A stretch of 64,000 nt of DNA, taken from Bog-756 sp963718405. Lineage in GTDB: Bacteria; Actinomycetota; Acidimicrobiia; Acidimicrobiales; RAAP-2. Location of the stretch: positions 124,001-188,000 of the forward strand of contig CAVQYZ010000002.1 in the NCBI GenBank assembly GCA_963718405.1. The letters are read 5' to 3'. This document shows, in pieces, positions 49,398-57,582 of this stretch; position 1 is the stretch's first letter; each line of letters starts with the position of its first letter. The position numbers were made by a program, and so were the translations under genes. Under the pieces are notes generated by a model that saw nothing but the letters and a program-made list of their open reading frames with translations, did not search any database and was not told the origin of the DNA.

Positions 49398-52300
49398 ATG
49401 GAAACACTGGCACCGCCGGTTGTCGCCGTCGTCATCGCCCACGATCCAGGTCCGTGGTTTGAAGAGACGCTGGCCTCACTCCGCTCGCAGGACTATGCGG
49501 AGCTGTCCGTTCTGGTCCTCGATTCGGCCTCGGCTGACGACCTGACCGCACGGGTGGCCGAGGCCCTGCCCACGGCGTATGTCCGCCGGTTCGACGAGAA
49601 CCGGGGATTCGGCGCCACCGTCAATGAGGCGCAGGCCATGGTGGACGGCGCCGCCTACTTCCTCCTGTGCCACGACGACGTGGCCCTGTATCCCGACACC
49701 ATCCACCTGTTGGTGGAAGAGGCCTTCCGCTCCAACGCCGGGATCGTCTCGCCCAAAGTGGTCAGCTGGGACGACCCCGATCGGCTGATCCATGTGGGGA
49801 TGACCGTCGACAAAGGCGGATCGGTGGTCGACCGGGTGCAGCCCGGCGAGATCGACCACGGCCAGCACGATGCGGTGCGCGACGTATTCGTGGCCCCCGG
49901 CGGTGCCACCCTGGTCCGGGCGGACCTGTTCGAAGAGCTCGGCGGCTTCGACCCGGCCATCGTGGCCATGGGTGAGGACCTCGACCTGTGCTGGCGGGCC
50001 CAGGTGGTCGGGGCCCGGATCATCGTTGCCCCTGATGCCCGGGTGCGCCACCTCGAGGAGTTGGCCGGCGGGGCGCGTCCGATCGAATACTCCCTGGTGG
50101 GTGGCGAGGACGAGTCGTCCAAGCCACCGGTGACCCTCCAGGAACTGCAGCGTCGTCACGAGCTCCTGGCCGTGTTCAAGTGCTACGGCCGCTTCCATCT
50201 CTTCCGGGTGGTGCCGCAGATCTTCGTGCTGGCCCTCGGTGAGGTCGTCGTGGCGGAGTTGGCGGGCAACCGGGCCCGGGCCCGGGCGGTAGTCCGGGCC
50301 TGGCGGTGGAACCTGGGTCACCTCTCCGTGGTCCGCCGCCAGCGCAAGGATTTGAAGGGCCACCGACGACTCGGCGACAAGGAGATCCGCCTGTTCCAGA
50401 TCGGAGGCAGCGCCCGGCTCTCGGCCTACGGCCGACGGGTGTTCCAGCACGGGTTCCACGGCGCCCACGCTGACGAGCTGGCCGCGGTCGACGATCTGGC
50501 CGCCATCGGGGCCGTCGGGGCAGTCGGGGCTGGGGCGGCAGTCGGGGCTGGGGCGGCAGTCGGGGCTGGGGCGGCAGTCGGGGCTGGGGCGGCCGCAGGG
50601 GTAGGCACCGCCACCGCCACTGTTGCCGGCACCGCCGGGGCTACGACCGCCGTGGCCGCCAGCGGCACCGCCGGGGCAGTCGCTACCACCGCCGTCGCCC
50701 CGGTCGCCGCCGGGGACCGGCGGGGCCGGATCAGCGGCCGGTCCCGCCTCACGGTCTGGCTGATCGCCGCCTTGGTGGTGGTCATCGGGTCTCGGGGGAT
50801 CGTGGGCGCCCGGCTGCCCGTGGTGGGCCAGTTCGTTCCCTTCCCCAACTGGTCCTCGACCTGGGACCAGTTCTTCGCCGGATGGCACCCCTCGGGCGTG
50901 GGGACGACGGCCCCGGCCTCGCCGGCCCTGGCTCTCTCCGGCCTGGTCGGCACGGTCCTCTTCGGGGCCATGGGCATGACCCAGAAGGTCCTCATCTACG
51001 CCTGCCTCCCGCTCGGGGTGTGGGGAGTGGTCCGGCTGGTCCGCCCGTTCGGCTCCCAGCGGGCCTCGCTCGTCTCCGGACTGGCCTACCTGGCCGTGGC
51101 CCTGCCCTACAACGCCCTGGCCCTGGGGCGCTGGGGCGCTCTGGCGGTCTACGCCGGGGTGCCCTGGGTGTTGGTGCGGCTGTTCCGGGCCACCGGGTCT
51201 GCTCCGTACTCGGCCGGTGGGGCCGCACCCCGTGGGGCCGCCGCCGGTGATGTCCCGGCTTCCGGGCGCGCCGGTCGCCTGACCTTCCGGAGCGTGGTGG
51301 CCCTGGGCCTGCTCGAGGCGGTGCTGGTGTCGTTCGTCCCCGCTGCCGCGGTCGTGGTCCTGCTGGCCGCCGCCACGCTGATGGTCTGCTCGGCGGTGGT
51401 CAACGAGTGGCGAGCGGTCCGGCGGGTGCTGGTGCTGGCGGTGGGGGCCACAGCGGTGGCCGCGGTGATCTGCCTGCCCTGGGTGATCGGCGTGGTGACG
51501 GCCGGACGGGGTGCGGTGGCGGTCTTCGGCGTCCCCATCCCGGCTTCCGAGGCGGCGTCGTGGGACTCGCTGCTGCGCTTTGCCACCGGACCGATCGGGG
51601 TCTCCCCGCTGGCCTGGGGGTTCGCCCTGGCCGCCTTGGTCCCCCTGGTGCTGGCCCGCGGTGAGCGGTTCCGTTGGGCGGGACGATTCTGGGCCATCGC
51701 CCTGGTGTTTTGGACCGCGGCCTGGGTCATCGGTCGGGGCTGGACCGGCAGCCTGGCCATCGAGCCCCTGGTGCTGCTGGGTCCGGCCGCCGTGGCCGTG
51801 GCCGCCGCCATCGGGTTGGGGGTGGCCGCCTTCGAGGAGGACCTGCGGGCCGCCGAGTTCGGGTGGCGGCAGCTGGTCTCGGTGTTGGCCGCCATGGCCC
51901 TCATCCTGGGGTCCGTGCCGACGCTGGTGTCGGCGGCCCCGGGACGGTGGGACCTCCCCCTCAACGACTTCAGCCAGTCGGTCAAGTGGATGAACGCCAA
52001 GGCCTCGTCCGGGGCCTTCCGGGTCCTGTGGCTGGGAGATCCCCGCTCCCTCAACCAGGGGTCGTGGAGCGTGGGCCACGGGCTGGCCTATGCCACCTCC
52101 GAGAACGGCAGCCCGGACGCCCGATGGCTGTGGAACGGCACCGCACCCGGCCCCGCCGCGGAGCTGGCGTCGGCCATCGATCTGGCCTCCACCGATCGGA
52201 CCGACCGGCTGGGTCGGCTGTTGGCCCCAGCCGGGATCCGCTATGTCGTGGTGCTCACGTCCCTGGCTCCCGAGATCAGCGGTGAGCAGAGCCCACAGTC

Positions 52301-52904
52301 CTACCCGGTCCCGGCCAACCTGGCCCCGGCCCTCAGCAATCAGTTGGATCTGACCCCGATCATCTCGGGCACCGGGATCACCGTCTACTCCAACGCCGCC
52401 TGGATTCCCGAGCGGGGCCAGGTCACGGCGGCCCGACTGACCGCCGTCGATGGCTCCTCACCCGGTGCGCCGTTGGTGCCGAAGATCAAGGCGGTGCTGC
52501 CCGGCCCACCCGGAGCCCGATCGTTCCGGGGCCCGCTCACGCAGGGCACCTTGTTCACGGCGTCTGCTCCGGCCGGACGGTGGGTCCTGGAGCAGCCCGG
52601 GGGCACGACGGCGGTGCGGTCGCCCTCATTCGGCTGGGCCGCCCGGTTCCGGGTCACCGAGGCCGGGGTCAGCACGCTGCGCTTCGCCGGGGGAGCGGCC
52701 ACACCGTTGTCGCTGCTCTTCTCGGTCATCGTGTGGCTGGTAGCGGTGGCGGTGGTAGCCGGTGGGCGCCTGGGCGGTTCGTGGCAGCGGGTCAGGACCG
52801 GTCGTCGCCGGTCCCGGTCGGAGGGCCAGGGTGGCGGAGACGCGCCGACCGAGCCGGGTCCCGACGGTCCGGGAGACGAAGCGGACGCCGGGGTGCTCAC
52901 GTGA
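49398..52904 (+). CDS. GT2 glycosyltransferase fused to a polytopic membrane domain
   Basis: 1168 residues. An N-terminal GT-A domain (VVAVVIAHDPGPWFEETLAS, VLVLDSASADD, ENRGFGATVNEAQ, LLCHDDVALYPD, MGEDLDLCWRAQ) extends to about residue 300. An Ala/Gly linker with an 18-bp repeat (GAGAAV four times) leads to about ten membrane helices (from about 455 to 840), then an extracytoplasmic region of about 270 residues, one last helix (LLFSVIVWLVAVAVVAGG) and a basic tail. The layout is that of actinobacterial envelope glycosyltransferases that couple cytoplasmic transfer to a GT-C-like module. The next gene overlaps its stop by GTGA. Confidence 0.88.
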   Translation: METLAPPVVAVVIAHDPGPWFEETLASLRSQDYAELSVLVLDSASADDLTARVAEALPTAYVRRFDENRGFGATVNEAQAMVDGAAYFLLCHDDVALYPDTIHLLVEEAFRSNAGIVSPKVVSWDDPDRLIHVGMTVDKGGSVVDRVQPGEIDHGQHDAVRDVFVAPGGATLVRADLFEELGGFDPAIVAMGEDLDLCWRAQVVGARIIVAPDARVRHLEELAGGARPIEYSLVGGEDESSKPPVTLQELQRRHELLAVFKCYGRFHLFRVVPQIFVLALGEVVVAELAGNRARARAVVRAWRWNLGHLSVVRRQRKDLKGHRRLGDKEIRLFQIGGSARLSAYGRRVFQHGFHGAHADELAAVDDLAAIGAVGAVGAGAAVGAGAAVGAGAAVGAGAAAGVGTATATVAGTAGATTAVAASGTAGAVATTAVAPVAAGDRRGRISGRSRLTVWLIAALVVVIGSRGIVGARLPVVGQFVPFPNWSSTWDQFFAGWHPSGVGTTAPASPALALSGLVGTVLFGAMGMTQKVLIYACLPLGVWGVVRLVRPFGSQRASLVSGLAYLAVALPYNALALGRWGALAVYAGVPWVLVRLFRATGSAPYSAGGAAPRGAAAGDVPASGRAGRLTFRSVVALGLLEAVLVSFVPAAAVVVLLAAATLMVCSAVVNEWRAVRRVLVLAVGATAVAAVICLPWVIGVVTAGRGAVAVFGVPIPASEAASWDSLLRFATGPIGVSPLAWGFALAALVPLVLARGERFRWAGRFWAIALVFWTAAWVIGRGWTGSLAIEPLVLLGPAAVAVAAAIGLGVAAFEEDLRAAEFGWRQLVSVLAAMALILGSVPTLVSAAPGRWDLPLNDFSQSVKWMNAKASSGAFRVLWLGDPRSLNQGSWSVGHGLAYATSENGSPDARWLWNGTAPGPAAELASAIDLASTDRTDRLGRLLAPAGIRYVVVLTSLAPEISGEQSPQSYPVPANLAPALSNQLDLTPIISGTGITVYSNAAWIPERGQVTAARLTAVDGSSPGAPLVPKIKAVLPGPPGARSFRGPLTQGTLFTASAPAGRWVLEQPGGTTAVRSPSFGWAARFRVTEAGVSTLRFAGGAATPLSLLFSVIVWLVAVAVVAGGRLGGSWQRVRTGRRRSRSEGQGGGDAPTEPGPDGPGDEADAGVLT
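50521..50592 (+). repeat. 18-bp tandem array, four exact copies
   Basis: cagtcggggctggggcgg four times, encoding the AVGAGA repeat in the linker of the GT2 fusion. Confidence 0.95.
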
Positions 52905-54484
52905 GTGGGCCCGACGGGGGCGGCACCGATTCGGGTGGGACCGATTCGGGTGGGACCGACGGGAGTGGGACCGACCTGAGTGGGACCGACAGGAGCACCG
53001 AGTTTTCGCCCGCCCCGGCTCCGACTCACCGTCGGATCCGTCGGATCCGACGCACCACCCTCCGGCCGGTGCGCGGACGTTGGACCGCGGTGGTGTCCGT
53101 GCTGGTGGTGGTGATCGGGGTGGCATTGATATCGGCGGCGGTCCACACCCCCGCCGCGGCCCAGGCCCCGGGAGTCCTCGACGGGGTGCGGGTCCCCCCG
53201 GCTGACGCCTCCACCTCCTCGGCCTTCTGCGTGGCGGGGACGGGTCAGGACGCCGCCTCCACCATCTACCTGACCAACTCCACGACGCGGTCGGTGACCG
53301 GCGTCATGACCACCGTGGGACCGTCCGACAAGGGCGGATCGGTCCACACCGTCCGCCGGCCGGTCAGGGTGCCCCCCCGGGCCGTTTCGGCCGTGAACCC
53401 GTCGCAGGGACTGGGCCCGGGCAGCTACGCCTCGTCGTTCGCCTTCGCCGGCGGCGGAGTGGTGGCCAGCCAGGCGGTATCGGGCCCGCTCGGCTGGAGC
53501 ACGGCCCCGTGCGCCTCTCGGACCTCGTCCCAGTGGGACTTCGCCGGTGGGTCCACCACGGCGGGGAACACCCTGGTCTTGTCGCTGTTCGATCCGGCCG
53601 CCCCTGAAGCGGTGGTCGACGTCACCTTCGTGACCAACACCGGACTGGTCACCCCCCAGGCCTATCAGGGGTTGGTGGTGGGAGCCGGGAGGTTGGTGAC
53701 CCTGGACGTCGGCCAGTACGTCCAGAAGGCCACCGACATCGCCACCTTGGTGGCCACCCAGTCGGGAGCCTTGGTCAGCTCGGAGTTCCAGGCGTACTCA
53801 CGCGGCTCGGTCGGCGGGTTGTCCCTGCGGTTGGGTGCGCCGGAGCTCTCGACCGTCTGGCGCTTCCCCCAGGTCACCGCAGGCCGGGGTTCGACAGTGA
53901 GCGTGGATGTGGCCAACCCGGGAAGGTCGACCGTGGCGGCCACGGTCTCCCTCGGGCTGTCCTCGGGATCGGTGGTACCCCGGCGGCTGTCGATCCCGGC
54001 CCTCTCGGTGGCCAACTTCGTGGTGTCGGGGACGGCCGGACTGCCCCAGGGGGTGCCGTACTCCATGACCATCAACTCGTCCGGCCCGGTGGTGGCCGGC
54101 CGGTCGGTGTTGGCCGCCGGTGGAGCACCCGCCCCGATGTGGGGATCGTCCTCGGGCACGACCACCGCCACCACCAACTGGTTGGTTCCCGGGCCCGGGG
54201 TGGTCCCCGCTCCCGGCACCCCGCACGCCTCCATCAAGAACCTGGCCGTCGCCGATCCGGGGGCAGACCCGGCCCGGGTGGGGGTGTACACCCTCGCCGG
54301 GCGGGCGGTGGCCACATTCACGGTCGATCCGGGACGTTTGGTGGTGCTCGGTACGAAGGTGGTCAAGGGCCTCTCGACCTTCGTGGTCCACTCGACCGAG
54401 CCGGTGGCGGTGGAAGAGGACAGCCGGCCGTCGGGCGCCTCGGGCGTGGTCTCGTCGACGGGCTTTCCGCTCATCGACCCCTGA
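52901..54484 (+). CDS. DUF5719-family secreted/membrane-anchored protein
   Basis: 527 residues from the GTG at 52901, overlapping the GT2 stop. A cytoplasmic head with a GGTDSGGTDS repeat and a basic patch (HRRIRRIRRTTLRPVRGR) precede one membrane helix (WTAVVSVLVVVIGVALISAA), then about 450 extracytoplasmic residues rich in beta strands (STIYLTNSTTRSVTGVM, SVDVANPGRSTVAATVSLGL, VVHSTEPVAVEEDS). This resembles DUF5719, which sits next to large GT2 genes in actinobacteria; the partnership suggests a role in envelope glycan assembly, which is inference. No enzymatic motif seen. Confidence 0.78.
   Translation: MSGPDGGGTDSGGTDSGGTDGSGTDLSGTDRSTEFSPAPAPTHRRIRRIRRTTLRPVRGRWTAVVSVLVVVIGVALISAAVHTPAAAQAPGVLDGVRVPPADASTSSAFCVAGTGQDAASTIYLTNSTTRSVTGVMTTVGPSDKGGSVHTVRRPVRVPPRAVSAVNPSQGLGPGSYASSFAFAGGGVVASQAVSGPLGWSTAPCASRTSSQWDFAGGSTTAGNTLVLSLFDPAAPEAVVDVTFVTNTGLVTPQAYQGLVVGAGRLVTLDVGQYVQKATDIATLVATQSGALVSSEFQAYSRGSVGGLSLRLGAPELSTVWRFPQVTAGRGSTVSVDVANPGRSTVAATVSLGLSSGSVVPRRLSIPALSVANFVVSGTAGLPQGVPYSMTINSSGPVVAGRSVLAAGGAPAPMWGSSSGTTTATTNWLVPGPGVVPAPGTPHASIKNLAVADPGADPARVGVYTLAGRAVATFTVDPGRLVVLGTKVVKGLSTFVVHSTEPVAVEEDSRPSGASGVVSSTGFPLIDP
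52919..52993 (+). repeat. 15-bp tandem array at the DUF5719 gene start
   Basis: About five units around gtgggaccgattcgg, later changing to gtgggaccgac(c/a)..., beginning 18 bases behind the start codon and encoding (S)GGTD repeats. Confidence 0.85.
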
Positions 54485-54560
54485 GGGTTGACCGGCCGAC
54501 CGTCACGGCCGGGAACCGCGGGGACTAAAGCAAGCAGCTGACCGTGTCGATGAGGTGACC

Positions 54561-54788
54561 ATGGAAAAGGTGCTCCGGTTCGACACGGATGACCCCGAGT
54601 TCGCCCGGGGTTTCGAGATGGGCGTGCTGTGGGAGCGTCTCAATTCGGTCGGGTCCTGCCACATGGCCATCAGCGCGGCGAATGCGGAGATGGTGATGCG
54701 GGTGGCCAAGGTGACCGGCTGTGAGTTCCAGGGACAAGAGATCGGCGAGGACCGGATCTCGGTCGAACTGTACGAATCCAGTCGCTGA
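54561..54788 (+). CDS. Small conserved-looking hypothetical protein
   Basis: 75 residues from the ATG at 54561, with GAGG about six bases upstream (a GTG at 54555 overlaps that site and is less likely). It reads MEKVLRFDTDDPEFARGFEM at the front and ends in CEFQGQEIGEDRISVELYES. Acidic, no membrane segment; the VLWERLNSVGSCHMAIS stretch looks like a helix facing a small beta sheet. I do not recognise the family. Confidence 0.65.
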   Translation: MEKVLRFDTDDPEFARGFEMGVLWERLNSVGSCHMAISAANAEMVMRVAKVTGCEFQGQEIGEDRISVELYESSR

Positions 54789-54891
54789 ATTCAGCGACAG
54801 CCGGAGGGCGACGGGCCAGGTCCGAGCGGCCCCAGAGGCCGTCTCGGGGCCCTCGGCGAGCCCCTCTTATCTTCCCCCTATGTTCAGGCCC

Positions 54892-54897
54892 TAGGGT
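54892..54897 (+). promoter_or_regulatory. Candidate -10 element, leaderless lipoprotein gene
   Basis: TAGGGT, seven bases before the ATG at 54905, the same spacing as at birA. Confidence 0.5.
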
Positions 54898-54904
54898 TTG
54901 AGCC

Positions 54905-55522
54905 ATGAGCCGCCATTTCCCCTCGAGGACCAGACCACTTGTTCGCGCCAATACCGTGGCGGTCGCCGCTCTGGTGGCGGCCGGCCTGCTCCTTGCCGCT
55001 TGCAGTAGCTCCTCGAACAGCACGCCGCCGAGCAAATCCACCTCCACCACCGGTTCATCCTCGAGTATCCCCGCCGTGCTCGACGCCGCTTATGCCACCA
55101 GCATCGGTTTTCCGAAGACCGTCCAGGCGGCCAAGACCGAGGCGGTCACCGACGAGAAGGGTTGCTCGACCTCCGTCGCCGCGGCGTATGAAGACGCGGC
55201 AGAACAGACCGGTCTGCTGTCCGATGTCTTGAAGTGCAAGTCGTCGGCCTCGGCGGCCAACGCCCTGACCCTGCTCCACAAGAAGGCCACCTCCGTTCCG
55301 GCAATAACGGTCCCCAAGGAGTTGGGATCCACGGCCTTCGCCACCAAGAGCGAAGGGTCCGAGTATCTGGTGGTGTGGCAGGCCGGGACCAACGTGGCCA
55401 TCACCGCTATCGACGTCGACGTGCGAGCGACCTCCACCACCACGACCTTTCCTGCCTTGACCACGGCTCAGGGCCAGACCCTCACCAAGGCCGCCGTCAA
55501 GCAGAACTCCCTCTATCAGTAG
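54905..55522 (+). CDS. Lipoprotein of unknown function
   Basis: 205 residues. A basic N-terminus and hydrophobic stretch (NTVAVAALVAAGLLLAACSSS) end in a lipobox LAAC, so Cys33 would be lipidated and the rest lies outside the membrane. A Ser/Thr linker (SSNSTPPSKSTSTTGSSSS) precedes a compact domain of about 150 residues with two Cys (KGCST and LKCKSS) that may form a disulfide. No family recognised. Its TAG stop is the first of five repeated copies in the array behind it. Confidence 0.75.
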   Translation: MSRHFPSRTRPLVRANTVAVAALVAAGLLLAACSSSSNSTPPSKSTSTTGSSSSIPAVLDAAYATSIGFPKTVQAAKTEAVTDEKGCSTSVAAAYEDAAEQTGLLSDVLKCKSSASAANALTLLHKKATSVPAITVPKELGSTAFATKSEGSEYLVVWQAGTNVAITAIDVDVRATSTTTTFPALTTAQGQTLTKAAVKQNSLYQ

Positions 55523-55617
55523 GCCGACTGCTCGGCTAGTAGGCCGACCGTTCGGCTAGTAGGCCGGCTCCTCCGCTAGTGGGCCGGCTCCTCCGCCAGT
55601 AGATCGGTCCTTCTCCT
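55518..55617. repeat. 20-bp tandem array filling the gap between convergent genes
   Basis: Five consecutive 20-base units starting agtaggccgac...ggct at 55518, 55538, 55558, 55578 and 55598, progressively diverged. The first includes the lipoprotein stop TAG (55520-55522); the last ends three bases before the stop of the convergent gene (55621). Confidence 0.95.
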
Positions 55618-55620
55618 GGA

Positions 55621-56499
55621 TCAACGGGAGCTGGCGTCCTGGCCGGGGCCGAGCACGGCGGCGAACCGCTTGGTCAGGGTGTGCACATCGCCGGGCCACC
55701 GCGCCGAGAAGTAGTTCCCATCTCGAACCACAAAGGCGGGACGTTCGTTTTCCAGCGTGTCCCTCGCCCGGCCGCTCGACTTCATCCGGTGATCAGGCCC
55801 GGCTGGATCGACATCGCTGAAGTCAGAGGGGCGTTCGAGGAGCCGGGTCACCTCTTGTTGCACCGACAGATAGCCGGGCGTTTGGCCGGGCCCTTCAGGA
55901 TAGGTCCGGTAGTAGTTCGGATCCCAGGCGCGGGTGATGCGGGCCACCTGCCAGGCCCGGCGCTCGAGGGACCAGGTCAGTGCGGTGGTCCGGCGACCGT
56001 AGAGCACCGAACGGCCGGTGGTCGGGTCGTGGCTGCGAGCGGCCAGAAGCACGCCGTGGCAGACGGCTGCCACCGGCATGCCGGAGCGGAAGGCCTCGAC
56101 GATGAGCCCCTGGAGGACGGTGCTCTCGAGGTAGCGACGCATCCCGCGGGCCCGGTGGCCGCCGGGGAGCAGTAGACCGTCGGCCGCCCCGAGGTCGATC
56201 TCCTCCCAGGCACCGGGACGGAGGAACTCCGGGGACGCCACCATCTCCTGGTAGGCGGCCCGGCCGTGCTGATCGGCCCGGAGCAACCGACCCACCACGA
56301 CCAGGTGATCGAGCCCCGGCACGAATCCCCAGGGATCGAGGCCCCGCCCGGTCACCATGATGTCGTCCGCCTGGGCCACCTGCCCCTCGGGAGTGGCGAA
56401 GCGCACGGTGTGTCCCAGCAGGCCCAGAACCTTCCAACTCACCGCCACCTCGGTGGGATCGAAGTCCTCGGCGGGAAGGGGAATCAGCACCGTGGCCAC
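55621..56499 (-). CDS. DJ-1/PfpI (class I amidotransferase-like) protein
   Basis: 292 residues from the GTG at 56499, chosen because a perfect AAGGAGG lies five bases upstream; the open frame runs much further back as an artefact. The fold signature is ATVLIPLPAEDFDPTEVAVS, GRGLDPWGFVPGLDH, LLLPGGHRARGMRRYLES and the nucleophile elbow PVAAVCHGVLLAAR (Cys147-His148). Members include chaperone-like DJ-1, deglycases and transcription-linked amidases; the 60-residue C-terminal extension after the domain (from TPGYLSVQQEVTRLL) is unusual and resembles DJ-1-like proteins annotated as ThiJ/PfpI. Reaction not known. Confidence 0.87.
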   Translation of the reverse strand: MATVLIPLPAEDFDPTEVAVSWKVLGLLGHTVRFATPEGQVAQADDIMVTGRGLDPWGFVPGLDHLVVVGRLLRADQHGRAAYQEMVASPEFLRPGAWEEIDLGAADGLLLPGGHRARGMRRYLESTVLQGLIVEAFRSGMPVAAVCHGVLLAARSHDPTTGRSVLYGRRTTALTWSLERRAWQVARITRAWDPNYYRTYPEGPGQTPGYLSVQQEVTRLLERPSDFSDVDPAGPDHRMKSSGRARDTLENERPAFVVRDGNYFSARWPGDVHTLTKRFAAVLGPGQDASSR

Positions 56500-56508
56500 C
56501 GCACCTCC

Positions 56509-56542
56509 TTCCGGCTGCACTTCCGGCTGCACTTCCAGCTGC
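56509..56542 (-). repeat. 12-bp tandem array upstream of the PfpI ribosome site
   Basis: ttccggctgcac at 56509-56520 and 56521-56532, and a shortened ttccagctgc to 56542, four bases from the AAGGAGG. Confidence 0.9.
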
Positions 56543-56682
56543 TCTAGGGGGCCGACTGTAGGTTCCGGGGGCGCAAAGCGACAAGAGCGAACCAGCGGGC
56601 CCTCTGGTACCGTCGCAACCACTCTGGTCCGGAGCAGCGGCCGAAGGTGTACGGCGGCTATCGGCGACAGGTGGAGGTCGAC

Positions 56683-57150
56683 GTGTACAAGGTCATCGTG
56701 GTGGGAACGGACGGATCCGAACGGGCCGGGAAGGCCGTCGACGAGGCGCTGGCCCTGGCCTCCATGACCGGGGCCGTGCTTCGGGGTGTCCATGTGATGC
56801 GCCCGGTCCTGACCATGGGCACCGAGGTCGACGCCCTGGCGCTGGCCGAGTCACAGACCAACCGCCACGACGAGAGCGACCGCATCAGCGCGGAGTTCTT
56901 GGCGGCGGCGAAACAAAGGGGCGTGGCGGCGGAGATCGACACCTTCGACGGGGATCCGGCCGACGCGCTGATCAGCGTGGCCGAAGCCACCGGAGCGGAC
57001 CTCATGGTGGTGGGGAACCGGGGCATGGCCGGCCTACGGCGGTTCGTACTCGGTAGCGTGCCCAACAAGGTGGCTCACCGCAGCCCCTGCAGCCTCCTCA
57101 TCGTCGACACGGATCGCTCCGTCGGCGCCGATGGCGTCGACCAGGGCTGA
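56683..57150 (+). CDS. Universal stress protein (UspA family)
   Basis: 155 residues from the GTG at 56683; GGAGG lies seven bases upstream. VYKVIVVGTDGSERAGKAVD is the ATP-binding front, and VVGNRGMAGLRRFVLGSVPN, KVAHRSPCSLLIVDTD carry the G-x2-G-x9-GS motif of ATP-binding members. Such proteins act in survival under starvation or low oxygen. It is divergent from the PfpI-type gene, which is also stress-linked. Confidence 0.92.
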   Translation: MYKVIVVGTDGSERAGKAVDEALALASMTGAVLRGVHVMRPVLTMGTEVDALALAESQTNRHDESDRISAEFLAAAKQRGVAAEIDTFDGDPADALISVAEATGADLMVVGNRGMAGLRRFVLGSVPNKVAHRSPCSLLIVDTDRSVGADGVDQG

Positions 57151-57214
57151 CCAGCGACCAGGCGACCAGCCGAGAGCTGATCAGCTGACCTGACCCGAAC
57201 CTCGTCCCAGATCG
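57151..57214. repeat. Short gap with decayed gaccag repeat
   Basis: Repeats of gaccag(c/g)(c/g)gaccag begin at the stop codon of the universal stress gene (57148-57150) and run to about 57190. Confidence 0.5.
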
Positions 57215-57469
57215 TCAGGTTCCGGCGGCGGCCCTGCGCCGCATGGGCGGGAGGGTCGGCGGAGGCTGGCGCCGCGGCGGGAGTTCGGCCAGCAGCTCGG
57301 TGGTGGCCGCGGCCACTTGGCGGACAGCCAGCTCGACGGCCGACGCAGTAGCCGCCGATATCGACGTGACGCCACTGACCTTGCGGACGTACTGCAGGGC
57401 AGCGGCTTCGATCTCTTCAGGCGTGGCCTGCGGTTCGAGGCCTCGCAAGGTGGTGATGTTCCGGCACAT
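57215..57469 (-). CDS. DUF2277-family protein
   Basis: 84 residues. The front MCRNITTLRGLEPQATPEEI, EAAALQYVRKVSGVTSISAA is the DUF2277 signature. These small proteins are widespread in actinobacteria, have no known function and share Cys2 and Arg3. The basic C-terminal PPRRQPPPTLPPMRRR is not part of the domain. TAACCT stands six bases upstream of the ATG. Confidence 0.9.
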   Translation of the reverse strand: MCRNITTLRGLEPQATPEEIEAAALQYVRKVSGVTSISAATASAVELAVRQVAAATTELLAELPPRRQPPPTLPPMRRRAAAGT

Positions 57470-57475
57470 GCGACG

Positions 57476-57481
57476 AGGTTA
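57476..57481 (-). promoter_or_regulatory. Candidate -10 element, leaderless DUF2277 gene
   Basis: TAACCT on the minus strand, six bases before the ATG at 57469. Confidence 0.45.
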
Positions 57482-57519
57482 CGCCGCGTGGGCTGATGAG
57501 CGCCCGAACTGGCCGCTCA

Positions 57520-57582
57520 GGCTCAGCGACCAGGCCTCAGCGACCAGGCTCAGCGACCCGGGTGAAGCCGGGTCAGCGAGAG
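57520..57582 (-). repeat. 13-14-bp tandem array over the ftsH stop codon
   Basis: ggctcagcgacca (57520-57532), ggcctcagcgacca (57533-57546), ggctcagcgaccc (57547-57559), and a fourth, spaced copy gggtcagcgagag (57570-57582) whose TCA at 57573 is the ftsH stop. Each copy repeats the stop. Confidence 0.88.

Noticed and set aside
49476..52079. 867-codon minus-strand frame inside the GT2 fusion gene
   Set aside because: Antisense shadow of a clear membrane glycosyltransferase.
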